Origin: Hydrogenophaga sp.
GTDB lineage: Bacteria > Pseudomonadota > Gammaproteobacteria > Burkholderiales > Burkholderiaceae_C
Reading direction: 5' to 3'
Length of the DNA stretch: 64,000 nucleotides
Assembly (NCBI GenBank): GCA_018993155.1
Contig: JAGKSX010000036.1
Location: forward strand, 1-64,000
The notes below the pieces were generated by a model. The model was not told the DNA's origin. It did no database searches and was given only the letters and a program-made list of their open reading frames with translations. The number at the start of each line of letters is the position of its first letter. Positions within the stretch are counted from its first letter, which is position 1. Of the stretch, positions 55,636-64,000 are shown one piece after another. The translations under genes and the position numbers were made by a program.

Positions 55636-55883
55636 CCGGCTTTCTGCAGGCGCTGGTATTTCTCCCACAGCGTCTCGCGCGACTCGACGTGGTCCGGGTT
55701 GATTGGAATGCAGTTCACCGGGCAGACCTGCACACACTGCGGCTCGTCGAAATGCCCCACGCACTCGGTGCAGCGCGCCGGGTCGATTTCGTAGAAGTCC
55801 TCGCCCATGGAGATGGCCTGGTTCGGGCACTCGGGCTCGCACACATCGCAGTTGATGCATTCGTCGGTGATCAGCAAGGCCAT
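55581..55883 (-). CDS. 2[4Fe-4S] ferredoxin (YfhL type)
   Basis: 100 residues from ATG 55883. Two cluster motifs: [12 protein letters not shown] and [18 protein letters not shown], the second with the longer spacing typical of YfhL/FdxA-like ferredoxins. Start [15 protein letters not shown] is canonical. The last ~17 residues (Ala/Pro-rich) overlap the pth tail. It follows coaD across a GC-rich repeat. An electron carrier; the partner is unknown. Confidence 0.95.
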   Translation of the reverse strand: MALLITDECINCDVCEPECPNQAISMGEDFYEIDPARCTECVGHFDEPQCVQVCPVNCIPINPDHVESRETLWEKYQRLQKAGQPLSAAGDTAAPPPASA

Positions 55884-55894
55884 GGTCAGGCTGC

Positions 55895-55970
55895 GGCGCA
55901 GGGCCGCCCCAGGCAAAGCCGCACCCCCGCGGGGGGCAGCGAAACAGCGAAGCGTGAAGCGTGGGGGCTC
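55895..55970. repeat. GC-rich intergenic repeat, family B, copy 2
   Basis: It is the reverse-oriented relative of the element at 36850-36926: GGGCCGCCCC-AGGC, CCCCCGCGGGGGGCAGCG and AGCGTGGGGG. It fills the gap between coaD and the ferredoxin gene and lies in the ferredoxin leader. Confidence 0.75.
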
Positions 55971-55975
55971 ATGTT

Positions 55976-56494
55976 CTAAGCCTGCAGGGGCTTGGGGACG
56001 AGCCGCGCGGCCACGGCGCCGCTCACCATCTGCGACACATCACCACCGAGCTGTGAGATCTCGCGCACCAGCGTGCTGGAAATGCACTGCAACTCGGCCT
56101 GCGGCAGCAGGAACACCGTCTCCACCGCGGCATTCAGCTTGCGGTTCATCGCCGCCATCTGGGCTTCGTAGTCGAAGTCGGTGAGGTTGCGGATGCCACG
56201 CACCACGGCGGTCGCGCCGTGCTGCCGGCAGAAATCCATGATCAGGCCTTCGAAGGGCAGCACCCGCACCCGCCCTGGCATGCGGGACGCGACCTCGGCG
56301 GCCATGTCCAGCCGCTCCTGCAGCGTGAAGCGGGTTTTCTTGTGGTGCGCGATGGCCACCGCGATGACCACTTCGTCGAACAGCAGCGCGGCGCGGCGCG
56401 CCACGTCCTCATGGCCCAGGGTGATGGGGTCGAAGGTACCGCTGTAGACCGCCACGCGGCCACCGCCGCCGGTTGAAGCAAGGGCTGAGCTCAT
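55976..56494 (-). CDS. coaD: phosphopantetheine adenylyltransferase
   Basis: 172 residues. Nucleotidyltransferase motif GTFDPITLGHEDVARRAA (the GHxD/TxGH-type segment), FDEVVIAVA, VVRGIRNLTDFDYEAQMAAMNRKL and ISSTLVREISQLGGDVS. It makes dephospho-CoA from phosphopantetheine and ATP. It is 36 nt downstream of rsmD in a leftward operon (M16 pair-rsmD-coaD-ferredoxin), a conserved betaproteobacterial order. Confidence 0.97.
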   Translation of the reverse strand: MSSALASTGGGGRVAVYSGTFDPITLGHEDVARRAALLFDEVVIAVAIAHHKKTRFTLQERLDMAAEVASRMPGRVRVLPFEGLIMDFCRQHGATAVVRGIRNLTDFDYEAQMAAMNRKLNAAVETVFLLPQAELQCISSTLVREISQLGGDVSQMVSGAVAARLVPKPLQA

Positions 56495-56530
56495 GCCGAA
56501 GATTATGCGCGAGGGGCCCCGCGCCGCGCC

Positions 56531-57145
56531 TCACTGGGCCAGCAATGGCCGCAACAGGTGAAAGGCCACCGCCCCGGCCTTGCCTTGCCGATGCACCTGC
56601 AGGCCGATCTGGGCCAGTTCGTCCTCGCTCCAGGCCCGCGGGGCCTCCAGGTAGACCAGGCCGTCCCCTTGCACCGCCTGGCGCGCGGCGGCCAGCGCGG
56701 CGGCGTACAAGGCCTCGTTCTGGCCATCACCAAAAGGCGGGTCGAGGAACACCACATCCAGCCCTTGCCCGGCCCGCTGGCGCAGCGCCGCCACACCATC
56801 GCCCCGCTCCACGCGCACGCCCGTGGCCTTGAGCTGGGTGGTGATGCGGCCCAGGTTGGCGAGCAAGGCGCTGTCCTGCTCCACCAGCACCACCTCCACC
56901 GCGCCGCGCGAGGCAGCCTCCAGGCCCAATGCCCCGGTGCCGGCGAAGGCATCGATGCAGCGCCAGCCGCTCAGGTCCTGCCCGAGCCAGTTGAACAGGG
57001 TTTCGCGCACGCGCGAGGGGGTGGGCCGCAGGCCCGGGCGGTCGGCCACAGGCAGCTTGGTGCGTTTCCACTGGCCACCGATGATGCGCACCTCGTGGGG
57101 GGCGCTCGCGGCGGCGCGCGCGGCGCTGGGGGCAGGCTTTTTCAT
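56531..57145 (-). CDS. rsmD: 16S rRNA (guanine966-N2)-methyltransferase RsmD
   Basis: 204 residues. RsmD features are VRIIGGQWKRTKLPV, GLRPTPSRVRETLFNWL, the SAM motif CIDAFAGTGALGLEAASRGA and the catalytic motif FLDPPFG. It methylates G966 of 16S rRNA. ATG 57145 gives a ~16-residue basic/Ala-rich leader. It starts 20 nt after the M16 peptidase gene. Confidence 0.95.
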   Translation of the reverse strand: MKKPAPSAARAAASAPHEVRIIGGQWKRTKLPVADRPGLRPTPSRVRETLFNWLGQDLSGWRCIDAFAGTGALGLEAASRGAVEVVLVEQDSALLANLGRITTQLKATGVRVERGDGVAALRQRAGQGLDVVFLDPPFGDGQNEALYAAALAAARQAVQGDGLVYLEAPRAWSEDELAQIGLQVHRQGKAGAVAFHLLRPLLAQ

Positions 57146-57165
57146 GGCAGCGAGCTTACGCGACC

Positions 57166-58503
57166 TCAGGGTTGCGCACCCACCACCACGGTGACCATGC
57201 GGTCGGGCTGCAGCACGCGCGCGAAGGCCCGCTGGATGTCGGCCACGCTCAGGCGCTCGATCTCCTTCGTCCAAGTGTCGAGGTAGTCCAGCGGCAGGTC
57301 GTTCCAGGCGATGTTGGCCACGTTGTCCAGCAGCTTGCGGTTGCTGTCGAGCCGCAGGGCTTCGCCGTTGATGAGGTAGTCCTTGGCGGCCTGCAGCTCG
57401 GCCTCGGTCGGGCCCCTGGCGACGAAGTCGCGCACCACTTCCCGCACCACGTCCACCGCCTGCGCCGCCTGGTCGGGCCGGGTGGTCAGGGCGATCTGGA
57501 AGGCGCCGGCCTGGCGCGCCGTCAGGAAGTAGCTGGACACACCGTAGGTCAGCCCGCGCTTCTCCCGCACCTCGGTCATCAACCGCGAGACGAAGCCACC
57601 ACCGCCCAGCACGTAGTTGCCCACGTAGAGCGCAAAGAAGTCGGGGTCGGCGCGGGCCACACCGGGCTGGCCGATGAGCACCTGCGCCTGCGCGGCGGCA
57701 AAGGGCAGGCGCTGATCCACCGCCTTCGCCAGCGGCTGCACGGGCGGCAGATCGGACAAGGCCGAACACCCATGCGGCTGCACGGCCGCCATCAGCCGGC
57801 CCACAATGCGGTCGGCGGTGGCGCGGTCTACCGCCCCCACCATCGACACCTGGGCGCGGCAGCTCACCACATGGCGGTGGTAGAACGCGCGCATGTCGGC
57901 CACCCGGATCGCGTTGAGGGTGCTGGCATCGGCCCGGAACCCATAGGGATGGTCGCCATACACGGCACGGCCGAACGCACGGCTGGCCTGCGTGCCCGGT
58001 CGGTTCTCGGCCTCCTTGAGCGCGGCCAGCAGGCGCTCGCGGTCGCGCTGCCACACGCGCTCGGGCCAGGCGGGTGCGGCCAGCTGGCGCGCGGCCAATG
58101 CCACCGCGCGGTCGAGCAGATCGGGTTCGGTCAGGGTGCGCAGTGAAACGCTGAAGCGGTCCAGGGTGATGCCGGCACCGAATTGGGCGCCCAGGTCGGC
58201 CCAGGCCTCGCTGAGCTGGTTCTCGTCGAGCGCGGGCAGTCCGGGCTGCGCGGCCACACCGCCCGAGAGCAGTCCGGCGGTCGCGCTTGCCAGGCCGGCC
58301 TGGGCCGCGGGATCACGGCGCCGGCCGCCATCGAAATCGATCTGCACGTCCAGCATGGGGATCGAGGGACTGGCAATGAGGTGCACGCGCGCGCCGCTGG
58401 CGTGCGTCCACTGTTCGATGGGGATGGTGGCCTGGGCGGTGCCCAGGGTGCTCAGCAAGAGCAGGGCCGGCAAGCTTCGGCGCAGCAGGGTGAACAGGGT
58501 CAT
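57166..58503 (-). CDS. M16-family peptidase-like protein, non-catalytic partner
   Basis: 445 residues with a signal peptide (LFTLLRRSLPALLLLSTLGTAQA). It has the M16 fold, including the C-terminal inactive-domain region (GGGFVSRLMTEVREKRGLTYGVSSYF). Where a zinc HxxEH should be, the sequence reads ASATAGLLSGG, so it cannot bind catalytic zinc. It is probably the inactive half of a heterodimer with the preceding gene, as in MPP alpha/beta or bacterial M16 pairs. Confidence 0.93.
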   Translation of the reverse strand: MTLFTLLRRSLPALLLLSTLGTAQATIPIEQWTHASGARVHLIASPSIPMLDVQIDFDGGRRRDPAAQAGLASATAGLLSGGVAAQPGLPALDENQLSEAWADLGAQFGAGITLDRFSVSLRTLTEPDLLDRAVALAARQLAAPAWPERVWQRDRERLLAALKEAENRPGTQASRAFGRAVYGDHPYGFRADASTLNAIRVADMRAFYHRHVVSCRAQVSMVGAVDRATADRIVGRLMAAVQPHGCSALSDLPPVQPLAKAVDQRLPFAAAQAQVLIGQPGVARADPDFFALYVGNYVLGGGGFVSRLMTEVREKRGLTYGVSSYFLTARQAGAFQIALTTRPDQAAQAVDVVREVVRDFVARGPTEAELQAAKDYLINGEALRLDSNRKLLDNVANIAWNDLPLDYLDTWTKEIERLSVADIQRAFARVLQPDRMVTVVVGAQP

Positions 58504-58521
58504 GGTGTGTCGCGGCTCGCT

Positions 58522-59997
58522 TCAGTGGCGCGTCAGCGCGGGCCGAGGACCGGTCTGGGCCGCAGGAGCCGCTTCGCGGCGCGAGGGATCGGGCACCAGC
58601 ACGCCGGTGCTGAGCTGCTCGTCGGAGAAATAGCGCTGCGCCACCGACTGCACCTGGGCCGCCGTGACCGCGCGCAGGCGGGCCATCAGGCGGTCACCGG
58701 CGTCCAGGCCCATGCCGTTGATCCAGTAGCCACCCAGCTCGCGCGCCTGGTTGGCCAAGGAGTCGAGCTTGTAGATCTCGCCAGCGGTCCATTGCGTCTT
58801 CACCCGCTGCAGTTCTGCTTCCTGGATGCCTTCGCGGGCGATGCGCGCCACCTCGGCCTTGAGCGCGGCCGAGGCCATCTCGGTCGTCACGCCGGCCGAA
58901 GGCACCGCCGTGAGCATGAAAAGCTGCGGGCCCCGGCCCATGAGGCCGTAGGACGAGCCCGCGCTGTCGGCCAACCGCTTGCCGCCCGTGCCCACGCCCT
59001 GCACCAGAGCACGGTCCAGGCGCGCACCGTCGTAACCGTCGAGCACGGCCGAGAGCACGGTCAGGGCGAGGGCATCGCGGTCGGTCTCGTTGTCCACCTC
59101 GGCGCCGCGCCACTGCGGCACCTTGTACGCCAAGGCCACCAGGGCCTGGTCGGCCACGGCGCGGTACTCGAGCCGGCGCGGCCCCGCCTGGGCGGGCTCC
59201 TCGCGCGGCTTGCGCGCGGGCACGGCCGCGGCGGGCAAGGCGCCGAAGTGTTTCTCGGCCAGCGCGCGCACCTGTGCCACGTCCACGTCGCCCGCGATCA
59301 CCAGGGCGGCGTTCGCCGGCACGTACCAGCGGCGGTAGAACGCGCGCGCGTCGTCGGGCGTCATCGCCTCGATGTCGCTCATCCAGCCGATCACGGGCCG
59401 GCGGTACGGATGGGCCTGGTAGACCATGGCGTTGAGCGCCTCGAACATGCGGGCGCGCGGCGACTCTTCGGTGCGCTGGCGCCGCTCTTCCTTGATCACT
59501 TCGATCTCGCGCTTGAACTCGTCGTCGTCCCACTGGTTGCGCGCGAAACGATCGGCCTCCAGCTGCATGGCGGTTTCGAGGCGGCGCGCGGGAATCTGCA
59601 GGTGGTAGGCGGTGGCGTCGCGCGTGGTGAAGGCGTTGTCCATGCCGCCGAAGGCGGCCACGCGGCGCGAGAATTCGCCCGCCTTGATGTCGGGCGTGCC
59701 CTTGAACATCATGTGCTCCAGCGCGTGCGCCACGCCGCTGGTGCCATCGACCTCGTCCATGGCACCCACCCGCACCCACAGCATCTGGACCACGGTGGGC
59801 GCGCGGCGGTCGGGCCGAACGATCAGCGTCAGGCCATTGGCCAGCGTGAACTGCTGCGCCAGGGGGGCCTGGGCGGTGCTCGGTGGGGGGGAAACCGGGG
59901 TGGCGGGCGACTGGGCCAGCGCGGTGCCGCCCGCCATCGCCAGGACCATCAGGAGTGCAGAACAGCGCTGCTTGGTCAGCGGCATAAGGCGTTTCAT
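58522..59997 (-). CDS. M16-family zinc metallopeptidase (catalytic)
   Basis: 491 residues with a signal peptide (ALLMVLAMAGGTALAQ). The inverted zinc motif HALEHMMFKGT (HxxEH) and the downstream Glu region FTTRDATAYH are intact, so this is the active subunit. The C-terminal half repeats the M16 fold (GVGTGGKRLADSAGSSYG). It is periplasmic or secreted. It lies 18 nt upstream of its inactive partner and starts divergently from ftsY only ~30 bp away. An alternative Met lies at residue 5. Confidence 0.94.
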   Translation of the reverse strand: MKRLMPLTKQRCSALLMVLAMAGGTALAQSPATPVSPPPSTAQAPLAQQFTLANGLTLIVRPDRRAPTVVQMLWVRVGAMDEVDGTSGVAHALEHMMFKGTPDIKAGEFSRRVAAFGGMDNAFTTRDATAYHLQIPARRLETAMQLEADRFARNQWDDDEFKREIEVIKEERRQRTEESPRARMFEALNAMVYQAHPYRRPVIGWMSDIEAMTPDDARAFYRRWYVPANAALVIAGDVDVAQVRALAEKHFGALPAAAVPARKPREEPAQAGPRRLEYRAVADQALVALAYKVPQWRGAEVDNETDRDALALTVLSAVLDGYDGARLDRALVQGVGTGGKRLADSAGSSYGLMGRGPQLFMLTAVPSAGVTTEMASAALKAEVARIAREGIQEAELQRVKTQWTAGEIYKLDSLANQARELGGYWINGMGLDAGDRLMARLRAVTAAQVQSVAQRYFSDEQLSTGVLVPDPSRREAAPAAQTGPRPALTRH

Positions 59998-60026
59998 AGA
60001 ATGCCATGGATTCTAGAGTTGGAAAA

Positions 60027-61055
60027 ATGTTCTCGTTCTTTCGCAAAAAAGCCCCCACCCCGCCCACGCCAGCCCTGCCCGAGGCCCCCACGCCCTCGCC
60101 TGCGGCGCCCACGCCAGTCGCTGCGGCCTCCACTCCGGCTGCGCCCGCGGCCGCGCCGCGCCAGGGCTGGCTGGACAAGCTCAAGGCCGGCCTGCGCAAG
60201 ACCGGCTCGGGCATCGCCACCGTGTTCACCGGGACCCAGATCGACGAAGCGCTCTACGAAGAGCTGGAGTCGGCCCTGCTGATGGCCGACACCGGCGTGA
60301 AAGCCACCACCCACCTGCTGGCCGACCTAAAGCGCCGGGTCAAGGAGAGCAAGACCACCGACCCGGCCGCCGTGAAGGGCCTGCTGGCCGATGCCATCGC
60401 CGACCTGCTCGCCCCCCTGCAGAAGCCGCTGGTGATCGGCGAGCACAAACCCACCGTGATCATGGTCGCGGGCGTCAACGGCGCGGGCAAGACCACCTCC
60501 ATCGGCAAGCTCACGCGCCACCTGGCCGACAGCGGCGCGTCGGTGCTGCTCGCGGCGGCCGACACCTTCCGAGCCGCCGCGCGCGAGCAGCTGGCTGTCT
60601 GGGCCGACCGCAACACGGTGGAAATCATCACCCAGCAAGGCGGCGACCCGGCCGCCGTGAGCTTCGACGCCGTGACCGCCGGCAAGGCGCGTGGGCGCGA
60701 CGTGGTGCTGGTGGACACCGCCGGGCGCCTGCCCACGCAGTTGCACCTGATGGAAGAGCTGCGCAAGATCAAGCGCGTGGTGCAGAAGGCCGACGCCGGC
60801 GCGCCGCACGAGGTGCTGCTGGTGATCGACGGCAACACCGGCCAGAACGCGCTGATGCAGGTGAAGGCCTTCGACGACGCGCTGCAGCTCACCGGCCTGG
60901 TCATCACCAAGCTCGACGGCACCGCCAAGGGCGGCGTGCTCTGCGCGATCGCGCGCGAGAAGCCGGTGCCGGTGTACTTCATCGGGGTCGGCGAGAAGCT
61001 CGAAGACCTCGAAACCTTCGACGCGCGCGAATTCGCGCAGGCCCTGCTGGCCTGA
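60027..61055 (+). CDS. ftsY: signal recognition particle receptor FtsY
   Basis: 342 residues from ATG 60027 ([10 protein letters not shown], the usual start); an in-frame ATG at 60006 adds seven residues. The N-terminus is Pro/Ala-rich, then the NG domain: G1 [53 protein letters not shown] and [25 protein letters not shown]. It docks SRP-bound ribosomes at the membrane. Its short acidic A-domain is reduced compared with E. coli. Confidence 0.96.
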   Translation: MFSFFRKKAPTPPTPALPEAPTPSPAAPTPVAAASTPAAPAAAPRQGWLDKLKAGLRKTGSGIATVFTGTQIDEALYEELESALLMADTGVKATTHLLADLKRRVKESKTTDPAAVKGLLADAIADLLAPLQKPLVIGEHKPTVIMVAGVNGAGKTTSIGKLTRHLADSGASVLLAAADTFRAAAREQLAVWADRNTVEIITQQGGDPAAVSFDAVTAGKARGRDVVLVDTAGRLPTQLHLMEELRKIKRVVQKADAGAPHEVLLVIDGNTGQNALMQVKAFDDALQLTGLVITKLDGTAKGGVLCAIAREKPVPVYFIGVGEKLEDLETFDAREFAQALLA

Positions 61056-61114
61056 GGCCCTCGGACAGCGCATCCCTATACTTCGCGCACCATGCCGCAT
61101 TGCCTGTCCTACCC

Positions 61115-61954
61115 ATGAGCCCCACCACCGCCTGGCTCGAAGCCGCCTTCCTGGGCCTGATCCAGGGCCTGACCGAATTCCTGCCCATCTCGTCGAGCGC
61201 GCACCTGCGCATCATCGGCCCGCTGCTGCCCTCGGGCGGCGACCCGGGCGCGGCCTTCACCGCCATCACCCAGATCGGCACCGAAGCCGCCGTGCTGCTG
61301 TACTTCCGGCACGACATCGTGCGCATCTTCCTGGCCTGGTGGGCTTCGCTCACGCAACCGGCCAAGCGCCAGGACCCCGACGCCCGCATGGGCTGGCTGA
61401 TCATCATCGGCTCGGTGCCCATCGTGGTGCTGGGCCTGCTGTTCAAGGACGCGATCGAGGGCTCGCTGCGCAACCTCTACATCACGGCCACCATGCTGAT
61501 CGTGTTCGGCATCATCCTGGGCGCGGCCGACCACTACGGCCGGCGCGAGCGCCCGCTGAGCCAGCTCACCTGGGGCCACGGCCTGCTGTTCGGGCTGGCC
61601 CAGGCGATGGCGCTGATCCCCGGTGTCTCGCGCTCGGGCGGCACCATCACCGCCGGCCTGCTCATGGGCTACACGCGCGAAGCGGCCGCGCGCTACTCGT
61701 TCCTGCTGGCGATTCCCGCCGTGATGGGCTCGGGCTTCTACCAGCTGCTGCGCAGCTGGCAGCATGGCAGCCCGGTCGCGCCCGGCCCCACCGCCCTGGC
61801 CACGCTGATCGCCTTCGGCGTGGGCTATGGCGTGATCGTGGTCTTCCTCAAGCTGGTATCGACACGCGGCTACATGGCCTTCGTGTACTACCGCATCGCG
61901 CTGGGCCTGCTGGTCTTCGGCCTGCTCGGCGCCGGCATCCTGAGCGCCCATTGA
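61115..61954 (+). CDS. uppP: undecaprenyl-diphosphatase
   Basis: 279 residues, about eight membrane helices. Catalytic motifs are [19 protein letters not shown] and the second loop [18 protein letters not shown]. It recycles undecaprenyl pyrophosphate for peptidoglycan synthesis (BacA/UppP). ATG 61115 is preferred over an upstream TTG at 61100. It lies 59 bp after ftsY. Confidence 0.96.
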   Translation: MSPTTAWLEAAFLGLIQGLTEFLPISSSAHLRIIGPLLPSGGDPGAAFTAITQIGTEAAVLLYFRHDIVRIFLAWWASLTQPAKRQDPDARMGWLIIIGSVPIVVLGLLFKDAIEGSLRNLYITATMLIVFGIILGAADHYGRRERPLSQLTWGHGLLFGLAQAMALIPGVSRSGGTITAGLLMGYTREAAARYSFLLAIPAVMGSGFYQLLRSWQHGSPVAPGPTALATLIAFGVGYGVIVVFLKLVSTRGYMAFVYYRIALGLLVFGLLGAGILSAH

Positions 61955-61968
61955 ACACCCTGCTGCCC

Positions 61969-62271
61969 ATGACCGGCTCAGCACCCACCACGACCGGGTT
62001 CTGGGGCCGGCGTTGGCAGGGCCAGGTCGCCTGGCGCACGCTGTTCTGGCGCGACATGCTGGCCTTGGGCAGCGTCATCAACCTGTGCACGGGCTTCGCG
62101 GCGCTGATGCTGGTCTCGCAAGGCCCGCCGATCGCATGGGCCCTGGCGGTGCACTTCGCTCCCCTGCCGTACAACGGTTTCCTGCTCGCCTCGCTCTGGC
62201 GCACGCCCGGACGCCCCGCGCCGGTGAAACTCGCCGGCTGCGCCTGGTTCGCGGCCATGCTGGTGGTCTGA
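61969..62271 (+). CDS. small hypothetical membrane protein
   Basis: 100 residues from ATG 61969. Two to three hydrophobic stretches (MLALGSVINLCTGFAALMLV; WALAVHFAPLPYNGFLLASLW; LAGCAWFAAMLVV) suggest a small inner-membrane protein. It lies 14 nt after uppP and 7 nt before an oxidoreductase gene, so it is cotranscribed. No family is recognised with confidence. Confidence 0.7.
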   Translation: MTGSAPTTTGFWGRRWQGQVAWRTLFWRDMLALGSVINLCTGFAALMLVSQGPPIAWALAVHFAPLPYNGFLLASLWRTPGRPAPVKLAGCAWFAAMLVV

Positions 62272-62278
62272 GGCAGCC

Positions 62279-63418
62279 ATGCACCACGGCATCAAGAAAC
62301 TCCTGCTGCTCGGTGCCGGCCAGGCCCATCTGCAGGTGTTGGCGCGCCTGGCGCGGCACCACCCGGGCAACCTGGACGTGACCCTGCTCACGCCGTTCGT
62401 GCACCACACCGGCCAAGGTTGCCTGCCCGGCTTCATGACCGGCCAGCACACGGCGGACGAAGGGCGCGTCGCGCTCGAACCGCTGGTGCGCGCGGCCAGC
62501 GCACGCTGGCTGCAGGGCCGCTGCACCGGGCTCGATGTGGCGTCGCGCCAGGTGCAGGTTGCGGCCACGGGCGGCGCGCAAGGCGTGCCGGCCACGCTGG
62601 GCTACGACCTGCTCTCCATCGACACTGGCACCGTGCCCGACCGCGCCTGGCTCGACGCCGAGATGCCGGGCGCCAACCACCACGCCCTGCACCTGAGCCC
62701 CATGGAGGCCTTCGTGGCGCTGTGGCCCCAGGTGATGGCACTGGCGCAGCAACAGGCCGTCTCGGTGGCCATCGTGGGCGCAGAAGCCGATGGCATCGAA
62801 CTCGTGTTCGCGGCCGAACAAGGCATCCGCGAACACGGCTTGCCGGGGGCCCGCTTCACGCTCATCACCGGGGGCGACGAGGTCGGCACCGATCTGCCAC
62901 CCGGCGTGCGGCAGCGCGTGCTGCGCCAGCTCAGGCGCCGCGGCATCACGGTGCTGCGCGAGGCTTGCGTGGGCATGAGCGAAGGCCAGGTGCACCTGGG
63001 CAATGGCGCCCGCCTGGCCTGCGACGTGCCGCTGCTGGCCATGGGCGTGCGCACCCCCACCTGGTTGCCCGCCAGCGGCCTGGCGCTCAACGAGCGCGGG
63101 CAGGTGTCGACCGGCCCGACCCTGCAAAGCACCAGCCATCCGCAGGTGTTCGCCACCGGCAGCGTGGCCGCCCGCGTGGATGGAGCGCCTGGCGACATGC
63201 ACGCCGGTGCGGCATTGGCCCACAACCTGCTGGCCGCGCACGAAGGCACCACGCTGCGCGCCCTGCCCCCCTCGCGCCCGCGCATGGCCCTGCTCGCCTG
63301 CGGCACGGGCCACGCCATCGCGAGCTGGGGGCCGCTGACCCTGGCCGGTGGCTGGGTCTGGGGCTGGAAAGACCGCATCGACCGCGGTTTTCTGGAACAG
63401 CACCGCGTGACACGTTGA
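62279..63418 (+). CDS. FAD-dependent pyridine nucleotide oxidoreductase (NDH-2/SelD-N-terminal-like)
   Basis: 379 residues. The Rossmann dinucleotide motif is [17 protein letters not shown] at the N-terminus; GAGxAH is typical of the NDH-2-like oxidoreductases often fused to or near selenophosphate synthetase. [16 protein letters not shown] is the second nucleotide motif, with an Ala in place of the usual Gly. [13 protein letters not shown] near the C-terminus is the FAD-binding segment. There is no C-terminal membrane anchor. Function is not certain. Confidence 0.85.
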   Translation: MHHGIKKLLLLGAGQAHLQVLARLARHHPGNLDVTLLTPFVHHTGQGCLPGFMTGQHTADEGRVALEPLVRAASARWLQGRCTGLDVASRQVQVAATGGAQGVPATLGYDLLSIDTGTVPDRAWLDAEMPGANHHALHLSPMEAFVALWPQVMALAQQQAVSVAIVGAEADGIELVFAAEQGIREHGLPGARFTLITGGDEVGTDLPPGVRQRVLRQLRRRGITVLREACVGMSEGQVHLGNGARLACDVPLLAMGVRTPTWLPASGLALNERGQVSTGPTLQSTSHPQVFATGSVAARVDGAPGDMHAGAALAHNLLAAHEGTTLRALPPSRPRMALLACGTGHAIASWGPLTLAGGWVWGWKDRIDRGFLEQHRVTR

Positions 63419-63527
63419 CGACGGCCCGGCCAGGCCCGGCGCCTGGCCATGCTCACACCCCCTGGGGTATGGGCCGGATTGGATAGACTTCGCAACGGCG
63501 TCCCCGCCCACCACCGATCCGCCCGCC

Positions 63528-64000
63528 ATGCGCGCCTCCACCCGACTTGCCTCCCTCATCCTCGCCTCGGCCGCGGTGCTGCCCGCCCTCGCGCAGACCC
63601 CGCCTGGCACGACCCACCCCTGGCAAGCCGCACCGCCCCGCCTGACGGCCGAGGCCTATTTCACCAACCTCAAAGATGGGGACCGCATCGAGACGCCCTA
63701 CCTGCTCAAGTTCGGGCTCTCCGGCGGCTGGGGCCTGGCACCCATTGCGCAGCCAGGCCGGGCCAAAAGCGGGCACCACCATCTGCTGGTCAACCGCGAC
63801 CTGCCGCTGAACTTCAAGCAGGCGCTGCCCTTCAACGACCAGTACATCCACTTCGGCAAAGGCCAGATGGAAACCGTGCTCACCCTGGAGCCCGGCACTT
63901 ACACCCTGCGCATGCTGCTGGCCGACCAGAACCACCTGCCCCACTTCGTCTACAGCAAGCCCGCCACCATCACGGTGACGAAGAAGAACCCGACCGACCC
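63528..64000 (+). CDS. DUF4399 domain-containing secreted protein (partial, cut by window end)
   Basis: 157 codons are read before the window ends, with no stop. The signal peptide region is [18 protein letters not shown]. The DUF4399 core is [51 protein letters not shown] and [20 protein letters not shown]. Function is unknown; the His-rich SGHHHLLVN suggests possible metal binding. The last codons (VTKKNPTD) look near the end. Confidence 0.85.
   Translation, partial: MRASTRLASLILASAAVLPALAQTPPGTTHPWQAAPPRLTAEAYFTNLKDGDRIETPYLLKFGLSGGWGLAPIAQPGRAKSGHHHLLVNRDLPLNFKQALPFNDQYIHFGKGQMETVLTLEPGTYTLRMLLADQNHLPHFVYSKPATITVTKKNPTD

Overview
The window looks like a chromosomal segment of a high-GC betaproteobacterium. 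The best fit is Burkholderiales, family Comamonadaceae (Hydrogenophaga/Acidovorax/Variovorax-like). This rests on gene order (yicC-gmk-rpoZ-spoT; ftsY divergent from an M16 peptidase pair-rsmD-coaD-ferredoxin; TPR-lolB-ispE-tRNA-Gln-prs-rplY-pth), on GC-rich intergenic repeats of a type common in that family, and on a urease operon with ureJ inserted. The genus is inferred, not demonstrated. No phage, IS element, CRISPR array or rRNA operon was found.

Left part (1-15.4 kb): a Fic-domain protein, then a leftward signalling block. It holds a 1189-residue fusion of an NCS1-type permease with a hybrid histidine kinase, a REC-LuxR regulator, a Cache-domain kinase with its NarL-type regulator, and the pyruvate/peptide transporter gene cstA with its small partner ybdD. 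Divergent from the fusion gene is a urease operon, ureA-ureJ-ureB-ureC-ureE-ureF-ureG. A sequence matching the sigma-54 -24/-12 consensus lies just upstream of ureA. No ureD is present.

Middle part (15.5-28.2 kb): after a tRNA-Ser gene comes a catabolic cluster. It contains an AraC regulator, a three-subunit molybdenum hydroxylase (large subunit fused to a CoxG-like domain), an acyl-CoA ligase, a crotonase-family enzyme and a complete branched-chain-amino-acid-type ABC transporter. Gene content and order match the hmfABCDE route for 2-furoate (activation to the CoA ester, ring hydroxylation, hydrolysis to 2-oxoglutarate), with an ABC importer as the likely uptake system. The substrate is inferred. 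A perfect 19-bp hairpin separates it from a leftward DUF4148 gene and a divergent metal-type two-component system.

Right part (31.3-64 kb): mostly housekeeping genes. hemW, rdgB and rph share a leftward operon with a eukaryotic-type Ser/Thr kinase and PP2C phosphatase. Then come yicC, gmk, rpoZ and spoT; greB and two tRNAs; hrcA, nadK, recN and rapZ; mutY with a dynamin-like GTPase; mutM; outer-membrane lipoprotein and isoprenoid genes; tRNA-Gln, prs, rplY and pth; a ferredoxin, coaD, rsmD and two M16 peptidases; ftsY and uppP; an FAD oxidoreductase; and a DUF4399 gene cut by the window end. Many neighbours overlap by ATGA, which indicates tight operons.

The points most worth follow-up are the permease-kinase fusion beside urease (with an intergenic-type repeat read in frame through its linker), the furoate-type cluster with its fused large subunit and ABC importer, and the apparent sigma-54 control of urease.
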